NCBI GenBank assembly: GCA_017542725.1
Contig: JAFXWR010000018.1
Coordinates: 1-8,978, forward strand
Source of the DNA: Lachnospiraceae bacterium
Lineage (GTDB): Bacteria; Bacillota_A; Clostridia; Lachnospirales; Lachnospiraceae
DNA length: 8,978 nucleotides
Reading direction: 5' to 3'
Below the pieces are notes generated by a model. That model was not told where the DNA came from and did no database searches. It was given only the letters and a program-made list of their open reading frames with translations. Both the position numbers and the translations under genes were made by a program. This document shows, piece by piece, positions 6,001 to 8,978 of the stretch. Numbering within the stretch: the stretch's first letter is position 1; the number at the start of each line of letters is the position of its first letter.

Positions 6001-8978
6001 TGTCATTCCTGCTTTATATGCAACAGTCAATACACTTGATGCAGAGTAGTGGTTGTGTCCATCCTCTTCACTTCTAGTGTAGTGAATCTTTGTCTCAACT
6101 GGTTGACAGTTACATATATAACAATCCGGTCCAAAGAATGCAGCTAAGTCTCTATCATCGTTAATATAGATATTATGTCCATTTAAGCAAAGTTTTAAGT
6201 TAGCAATTGGATTAGAAGTATCATTGATTACACCATTTACTGCTCTATTCCATATTTTGCTATCTATAATCAAGTCTTTTGTCAATACATACATATACTC
6301 TGGATGTTGACGAACATACATAAGTTGTGAAAGTGTAGAAACTTCTATAGAAAGATTATCACCAACTTTGTCAGCTGGATTTTCTGCCCACTTTCTACCA
6401 ACTTTTCCTAAGTTATCTGTACCATCATCACCAAAGTAATATTTATCCTCATCATGAGTTGAACCATCTGGGTGATTACATGGAACTCCAATTGGCGTAC
6501 CACAAATCTTATGTCTATGATTGGTCATAGCATTTATTGCATAAAGAGTTTGGATATTATATGTATCTAAATCTCCAGGAATATTTATTTCTTTATTTCC
6601 AGGTAATATACGTGCAGTATTATCACCTTTAGTTACTTGATATCGATCGAAATTCCATACATCAAATCTCTCATCATTGCCAGCACCTGAGTAACCAACT
6701 ATATCTATAAGTCTTATAGATGAATCTGTACTAAACTTCATAGTCTCTATTTCATCAGAAAGCGGACTTTGAACTTTAGAACCTGCTGAGAAGTATTGTG
6801 TCTCAAGTTGTGATTCAAATCTGTGATTACCTTCATCGTCCAAGTCGTATAATTCAAATTTCATTGCTATCAAATTATTCGGATTTTCAAGATAAATTTG
6901 TCCGAAATCAGGAGTGTAACTTGGTTCATTATTTGCCTTATTTGACTTAGTGTAGATTACACGACCATCAAGTGGGTCATCAGCCAAATCGTTCTTAAAG
7001 ATATTTTGAACAACGGCACCACTCTCTATACCTTCTACCCATTCATCTGACCAGAGACCGTGGTTGCTCCACTTGTCATAGTCTCCTGCTGTCCTTCTTG
7101 CTTCCACTTCTTCTTCCCAAGTGTTTTGAGAGTTACCAAATACTTGATATGTAAGTTGATTTCCTTTGAGAGGAGTTAAGTATATCTCAGCGTTCTTGTG
7201 AAGCTTACTTACAGTTGATAATTCAAACTTATAGTTTCTATTTTCAGCACCTTCCTCAAGACCTAAGTTGTATATCATATCGCCTTGTTTGTTGTCCTTG
7301 ATCATGATGTTACCACCAAGAACGATTGATCTCTCTTCTGATTTTCTATATGTAGAAAGTGGACGAGCAGTATAAACTTCATATGCTTTATTTCCTACAT
7401 ATTGAATCTCGTTATCTATATAATTATATTTTGCATCTGAAGTGAACTTCTCTTCAAGGTTATTATTTACGATCTTACCACCATAGAATTGGAATTTAGC
7501 CTTAAATGTAGAGAAGTGTCCAAATACATATTGTCCTCTATTATCTTCGAATGTTATTTCTTCTTCTTTTGTATTCAAATCGTGGTTGCTTGTCTGTCTC
7601 GTAAGTATAGTAGAACCAGCTATACTATAAAGAGTATTTACATTCTTTGCTACATAGGCACCTGTGTCAAACTTAACTTGTGATGCGTAAGTATAGATAG
7701 CACCACCTGCATTAAATGCTTCACTTGCAGTTGTTTTCATAAGTTTAGTCCAGTTTGATTTATCACTCTTTGCATATAATGTATGTCTTGCTTCATTGTT
7801 GATATCAAGGTACACGTGACCATCAGTTTTTATCTGCCCTTTGTCAGCAACATCCTCAGCAGTGCCAGTACCAAAGTAAGAAAAATTATAATTTTCTTTT
7901 GGTACAGTATAGTTTTCATAAGGAGTCTTATCATCCTCTGTTAAGAATCCGTTGTCAACTACATCAGTTTTATAAATATAGAGTTCTGATTCTTCCTCTT
8001 TATATTTCTTGTCAGGGTCAGTAAATGTAAATATAGCACCACCTTGCTCTGCATGGTTCTTAGTTACATTTACATATGATAAACTTGCTCTTGTATTTTC
8101 AATCATCATAAAGCCACCAGATCTACCAGCTAAGTTGCCACTCAACTCTGATCTAGTTGCTTCTGTTCCATAAATTCTAATTATACCTTTTTCTGTATTT
8201 GCGTAGAGAGCTCCACCAGTATATGAAGAAATATTATCTACTAAATCGCAGTTATCAAATATAACTTCTGTATCTTGCGAACTCATAAGTGCAAGGGCTC
8301 CACCTTTACCCATGTTAGTCAACTCACCACCTATAGCACCTTTACTTAAATCATATGCTGCTACAGTTTGACGAGAGAACATAGCGTCTATACTTTCAGT
8401 ACTTCCTCTCTTTACATATACGCCTTTTCCGCTATCTCCGAAAAGATATGGCTCTACAAATCCTCTTGCTGCTGATGCTCTTGTCTCATCATAATAAGTC
8501 CATGCGTCATCAAGTTGAGTCCATTGATACTCTGTTGAACTACCTGATTTAAGTGCACACTTGTATGTTGCGTCTTCATCTTTTACATACCAATATTGAT
8601 TGTTATATGTATTTGAAGCGAATGGCAAGTCAATAAATGTCTCAACCTCTTGAGTAAATGCTGTTAAAGATTCATGAAATGTCTTTCTAATTGTTCCTTG
8701 CTTATATCCATAGAACCAGTTGGTATAGTAGTCAACAAGTCCCATAGTAGTTACCCATCTCTTTCCTGAAAGTAGATAGTTATCTTTAAAATCAACTCTT
8801 GTAAACTTAATTAGTTCTGAATCTGAAGCATATACCGCTCCACCAAAAGTTCTTCCATAGTTATTCTTAAATACAACTGTTGGAGTTGCTTTTGAACCTT
8901 CATTTATAAACTCTATATTTCTTTCACCATTGATAGCTACAGCTCCGCCCTTAGTCATAGAACTGTTGTCTTTAAATA
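1..8978 (-). CDS. Giant modular beta-helix surface protein, internal fragment (both ends outside the window)
   Basis: One minus-strand frame is open across the entire window: 2,992 complete codons, no stop, and no identifiable true start. The first complete codons (8974 downward) read FKDNSSMTKGGAVAI and the last (60 to 1) end in SVWGNSGGHPVSDPTK. Three kinds of unit alternate. The first is right-handed beta-helix rungs with GGA(I/V/L)Y turns, as in polymorphic-membrane-protein-like repeats. The second is Flg_new / InlB B-repeat-like beta-grasp domains. The third is Cys/His plus LCLNGH segments. Composition is rich in Asn, Thr, Ser, Asp and Gly; only about 20 cysteines are present, many of them in the motif segments; I see no membrane-spanning segment and no enzyme signature. 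By analogy with known families this suggests an exported, probably wall-attached adhesin or matrix-binding protein. That role is inference, since signal peptide and anchor are not in the window. Open frame is near certain; surface role is likely; ligand is unknown. Confidence 0.95.
67..312 (-). repeat. Flg_new / InlB B-repeat-like domain D
   Basis: Residues about 2889-2970 read IQFDLNGEDI, GTYVDEPADPV, the core AGREFLGWYVVD (Trp at 178-180) and the end VVYAKW (Trp at 67-69). All landmarks of the family are present: F-x-x-N-G start, G-x-x-V-x-x-P, F-x-G-W-Y and A-K-W. At about 82 residues it is slightly longer than domains B and C because of an insert after the core. What follows (NKEIKLSVWGN, then GGHPVSDPTK) shows no Cys/His motif before the window edge. 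Confidence 0.85.
346..603 (-). other. Linker/cap segment D
   Basis: Fourth copy of the cap: it starts at GDIYIPHF (580-603) and reaches NYVIYRDGNSLKV (346-384) 73 residues later. The end is the clearest of the set, with YVIYR-D-G-N-x-L-x-V resembling the YxVxYxGGxL(K/T)L strand that closes beta-helix units in related clostridial proteins (from memory). It contains AAHDHATER near the middle. It leads into beta-grasp domain D with about 11 residues between. Confidence 0.6.
605..1600 (-). repeat. Beta-helix block 4, poor in GGA turns
   Basis: Rungs are recognisable by repeated short V/I strands with Asn (VSFNNVHVRNF, INFVDTIFAENSA, IINDCEFTENSY, VTITNNKVMFALYS, ITIKNNRFNLS), but the GGA(I/V)Y turn is replaced by forms such as LGGDYSS, YYGSIIDAY and FGQLIM. 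One cysteine is present (1228). The block therefore looks like a beta-helix with diverged turns or a different rung geometry from blocks 1 to 3. It ends at GDIYIPHF (580-603). Confidence 0.7.
1600..1830 (-). other. Cysteine-free LCLNGH-like segment (module C)
   Basis: LYMNNHEFNV (1660-1689, residues 2430-2439) sits about 57 residues after the beta-grasp domain, where modules A and B carry LCLNGHNI and ICLNGHTL. The leading hydrophobic residue, the N-x-H pair and the following hydrophobic strand are kept, while the Cys is Tyr and the Gly is Asn. The lead-in LHDDVVATRTDAEA resembles LLSEDISLSRAI of module B. No cysteine occurs anywhere in this segment. Homology with the other two is inferred from position and these residues. 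Confidence 0.5.
1861..2064 (-). repeat. Flg_new / InlB B-repeat-like domain C
   Basis: Residues about 2305-2372 read IPFDSGAELDPIMNPG, then the core PSRPGYTFKGWV (Trp at 1978-1980), and close with IIVRAIW (Trp at 1861-1863). This is the best match in the window to the Listeria-Bacteroides repeat: F-D-x-G start, P-x-R-P-G-Y-T-F-x-G-W centre and A-x-W end. Unlike domains A and B, no Cys/His motif follows; the next residues are ADDASGGKIDVENYD. Confidence 0.85.
2174..2451 (-). other. Linker/cap segment C
   Basis: The segment starts at GLYLFNGG and reaches DYVVYR (2218-2235) about 72 residues later, followed by KAYRTIHIGNK. It is the third copy of the cap. The middle carries VVVEGYTQNETVPLIDIFKK. 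It precedes the beta-grasp repeat by about 37 residues. Copies B and C share the ending pattern VIY/VVY, six to eight residues, then Y-x-(V/I)-x-IG. Confidence 0.5.
2460..3755 (-). repeat. Beta-helix block 3 with the most regular GGA turns
   Basis: Glycine turns occur at 3619-3630 (GGSYAG), 3253-3270 (SGAALYF), 3172-3192 (GSGAAFNI), 3070-3087 (GGAIYYA), 2962-2985 (GGGAIAFY), 2824-2841 (GGFIYA) and 2731-2748 (GGVIYL). Spacing is mostly 31 to 46 residues. Between turns run strands such as VDNSRFSNNENV, NTYFEENKTN and YNSVIENNTA, giving the FxxN asparagine pattern expected of stacked beta-helix rungs. The block ends near GTYNIKGLYLF (about 2428-2460). No signs of enzyme catalysis are visible. 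Confidence 0.82.
3760..3864 (-). other. ICLNGHTLT motif segment (module B)
   Basis: ICLNGHTLT occupies 3838-3864 (residues 1705-1713), about 62 residues after Cys/His motif B and shortly after LLSEDISLSRAI. The segment continues into SGINLQNCED (cysteine at 3766), the counterpart of the Cys cluster downstream of the same motif in module A. It marks the start of beta-helix block 3. The (L/I)CLNGH motif is well known from clostridial beta-helix surface proteins; its exact role is not known to me. Confidence 0.65.
3997..4050 (-). other. Cys/His motif B (HxHKxCGC ... CxH)
   Basis: Residues 1643-1660 read HPHKSCGCAKG, then TTCTHG. Cysteines are at 4033, 4027 and 4006; histidines at 4048, 4042 and 4000. 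Spacing is H-x-H-x2-C-x-C-x6-C-x-H. It shares NH-x-HK-x-CG and the closing C-x-H with motif A, and follows the beta-grasp domain in the same position. Compared with motif A it has gained or kept one extra cysteine. Metal binding or disulfide formation is plausible but not shown. Confidence 0.65.
4060..4260 (-). repeat. Flg_new / InlB B-repeat-like domain B
   Basis: Residues about 1573-1639 start AKNVYMDNFTTP, have the diagnostic core YRDYTFGGWIIR (Trp at 4156-4158) and close with ISLDAYW (4063 Trp). The core G-(Y/D)-x-F-x-G-W with a terminal aromatic-x-W is characteristic of the Listeria-Bacteroides repeat, a small beta-grasp-like domain of secreted proteins. Length, about 67 residues, is normal for the family. 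The first strand is weaker than usual. It is followed three residues later by Cys/His motif B. Confidence 0.75.
4342..4584 (-). other. Linker/cap segment B
   Basis: The segment starts with NIYLSDRI (4561-4584) and reaches QFVIYK (4375-4392) 64 residues later, then RPYTVYIG (4342-4365). It is the second copy of the cap that closes each beta-helix block ahead of a beta-grasp repeat. It contains one cysteine (4477) in PICEWEG. The matching ending in module C is YVVYR followed by AYRTIHIG, which supports common descent. Confidence 0.55.
4590..6040 (-). repeat. Beta-helix block 2
   Basis: The block starts after HNHYS with strands such as GNVSNVNIYGNEEGHIVV and INLGANDKFNMAYVDFKNF. Glycine turns follow at 5521-5532 (GRGAVAL), 5395-5412 (GGAIYA), 5284-5301 (GGAIYI), 5179-5196 (GGAIYL), 5104-5118 (GSAIYQ), 5005-5016 (SGGTY) and 4771-4788 (GGPVMSI). 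Rungs between 5196 and 5412 are the most regular in the window (35 and 37 residues) and carry FMNCG, FVNCIG and FFFQNKA cores. Three cysteines sit at the same face in this part (5344, 5275, 5209). A stacked-rung parallel beta-helix is the likely fold; no catalytic residues of a polysaccharide lyase are apparent. Confidence 0.8.
5182..5412 (-). repeat. Three identical 15-bp units encoding GGAIY
   Basis: The plus-strand string ATAAATTGCTCCACC occurs at 5182-5196, 5287-5301 and 5398-5412, spaced 105 and 111 bp apart, both multiples of three. In the minus frame it encodes GGAIY in each case with identical codons. A near variant (ATAAATTACTCCACC, GGVIY) occurs at 2734-2748. The surrounding rungs are not alike at DNA level, so identity is restricted to the turn. 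It may reflect residual repeat identity or recurrent codon choice. Confidence 0.7.
6046..6192 (-). other. LCLNGHNI motif with downstream CYICNC cluster (module A)
   Basis: LCLNGHNIYI lies at 6163-6192 (residues 929-938). It is followed 14 residues later by CYICNC (6106-6123, residues 952-957), then a histidine at 6082-6084 and HNH at 6049-6057. LCLNGH(T/N)(I/L) is a recurrent motif at the start of beta-helix domains in clostridial surface proteins, often followed by a short CxC-type segment and a histidine-rich stretch (established from memory of the family). Here it marks the entry into beta-helix block 2. The C-x2-C-x-C plus H-x-H set could form a second metal or disulfide site, which is inference. 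Confidence 0.6.
6454..6519 (-). other. Cys/His motif A (HxHKxCG ... CxH ... H)
   Basis: Residues 820-841 read HRHKICG, then VPCNH, then GSTH. Cysteines are at 6502-6504 and 6478-6480, histidines at 6517-6519, 6511-6513, 6472-6474 and 6454-6456. Spacing is H-x-H-x2-C-x7-C-x-H. The nearly identical lead NHPHKSCG recurs 823 residues later. Similar H.HC.CG...H segments after Flg_new repeats are, from memory, common in giant clostridial surface proteins. The residue set is suitable for binding a metal such as zinc, or for a disulfide after export; the sequence does not tell which. Confidence 0.65.
6529..6864 (-). repeat. Degenerate Flg_new / InlB B-repeat-like domain A
   Basis: Residues about 705-816 begin MKFELYD, contain GSKVQSPL and VGYSGAGN, then VWNFDRYQ in place of the usual GW(Y/V), and close with IQTLYAIN. 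The order (hydrophobic strand, G-x-x-V-x-x-P, aromatic-Trp core, closing strand) matches the three clearer copies downstream. The GYTFxGW core is not intact and there is extra sequence between the P and the W, so this is the most diverged of the four. It is assigned mainly by position: it lies directly before a Cys/His motif, exactly as in module B. Confidence 0.45.
6937..7194 (-). other. Linker/cap segment A between beta-helix and beta-grasp repeat
   Basis: This segment starts with NAEIYL (7177-7194) and ends with GRVIYTK (6946-6966), about 76 residues later. The same pair, an (N)IYL-type start and a (Y/F)VIY(R/K)-type end, occurs three more times in this protein at 64 to 73 residue spacing, each time just ahead of a beta-grasp repeat. 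This copy has an acidic and Trp-rich middle (TWEEEVEARR, KWSNHGLWSDEW), which the others lack. It probably caps the C-terminal end of beta-helix block 1. I do not recognise it as a named domain. Confidence 0.5.
7200..8978 (-). repeat. Beta-helix block 1 (residues 1 to about 592)
   Basis: Beta-helix rungs carry glycine turns at 8941-8949 (GGA), 8827-8844 (GGAVYA), 8287-8304 (GGALAL), 8200-8217 (GGALYA), 8101-8118 (SGGFMMI region), 8026-8043 (GGAIFTF), 7690-7707 (GGAIYTY) and a weaker YGGKI at 7477-7491. Each turn is followed by strands rich in V/I/F and asparagine, for example VVFKNNYGR, VIFDNCDLVDN and ITFEDNRGQYVFG. This is the GGA(I/L/V) plus FxxN pattern known from Chlamydia Pmp-type repeats and from clostridial surface proteins. 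The block ends with LGGNIMIKDN near 7290-7320. An aromatic insert splits the block (separate entry). Repeat boundaries are approximate because the rungs are irregular. Confidence 0.8.
8500..8782 (-). other. Aromatic insert in block 1, possibly a degenerate beta-grasp repeat
   Basis: About 94 residues between two GGA turns lack helix rungs and are unusually aromatic, with five tryptophans at 8755, 8716, 8590, 8521 and 8500 and many tyrosines (VDYYTNWFYGYKQG, NNQYWYVKDED, AWTYYDE). The order FIDLP, then YWYVKD, then YQW weakly resembles the P...GW(Y).D...A.W order of the Flg_new repeats found elsewhere in the same protein. Its spacing to the next such repeat (about 650 residues) is within the module spacing seen downstream. 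No Cys/His or LCLNGH motif follows it, so the assignment is tentative. It may instead be an unrelated loop domain of the beta-helix. Confidence 0.35.

Noticed and set aside
3997..6519. Cys/His motifs considered as nucleic-acid-binding zinc fingers
   Set aside because: Spacing does not match a classical C2H2 or C4 finger and the context is an extracellular-type beta-helix protein.
1..8978. Gram-negative autotransporter (Chlamydia Pmp-type) as the protein's identity
   Set aside because: The GGA turns alone would allow it, but Flg_new-type repeats with HxHKxCG and LCLNGH motifs point to clostridial surface proteins, and no autotransporter barrel is in the window.
1..8978. Recoded stop codons (TGA as Trp or Gly) to explain the long frame
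   Set aside because: I find no in-frame TGA, TAA or TAG, and all tryptophans at conserved sites are TGG, so no recoding is needed.

Overview
The whole window is one uninterrupted reading frame on the minus strand. Codons occupy plus-strand triplets starting at positions 1, 4, 7 and so on. Reading down from 8976 gives 2,992 consecutive sense codons with no stop, and neither the true start nor the stop lies in the window. The product is therefore an internal fragment of a giant protein of more than 2,992 residues (over about 320 kDa by simple residue count). Residue numbers below count from the first complete codon at 8974-8976.

The protein is built like a secreted or cell-surface adhesin-type protein of the Bacillota (Clostridia). 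It has long right-handed beta-helix stretches with recurring GGAIY / GGAVY / GGALYA turns and asparagine-rich rungs. These alternate with small beta-grasp-like domains of the Listeria-Bacteroides repeat type (Flg_new / InlB B-repeat-like; cores YTFKGWV, YTFGGWI, REFLGWYV ending in an aromatic-Trp such as AKW, AIW or AYW). Two of these are followed by a Cys/His motif (NHRHKICG, NHPHKSCG) and then an LCLNGHNI / ICLNGHTL motif. This combination is familiar from very large surface proteins of Lachnospiraceae-like anaerobes. The DNA is AT-rich, arginine is mostly AGA with some CGT, ATA is common, and tryptophan is always TGG with no in-frame TGA, so the standard code holds. Lachnospiraceae or a related clostridial family is my best guess, not a proof.

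Layout in protein order (high to low coordinates). (1) Beta-helix block 1, 8978-7200, interrupted by an aromatic insert at 8782-8500. (2) Module A: linker 7194-6937, degenerate beta-grasp repeat 6864-6529, Cys/His motif 6519-6454, LCLNGHNI plus a second Cys cluster 6192-6046, beta-helix block 2 about 6040-4590. (3) Module B: linker 4584-4342, beta-grasp repeat 4260-4060, Cys/His motif 4050-3997, ICLNGHTL 3864-3760, beta-helix block 3 about 3755-2460. (4) Module C: linker 2451-2174, beta-grasp repeat 2064-1861, a cysteine-free LYMNNHEF version of the LCLNGH segment 1830-1600, beta-helix block 4 about 1600-605. (5) Start of module D: linker 603-346, beta-grasp repeat 312-67, then the window edge. 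Successive modules are about 833, 726 and 600 residues apart, so the protein appears to have grown by duplication of a long composite module followed by strong divergence.

No second gene, RNA gene, promoter, terminator, mobile element or CRISPR array is supported. The plus strand carries only short chance antisense frames. Signal peptide, cell-wall anchor and neighbouring genes all lie outside the window, so localisation and function rest on fold and architecture only.
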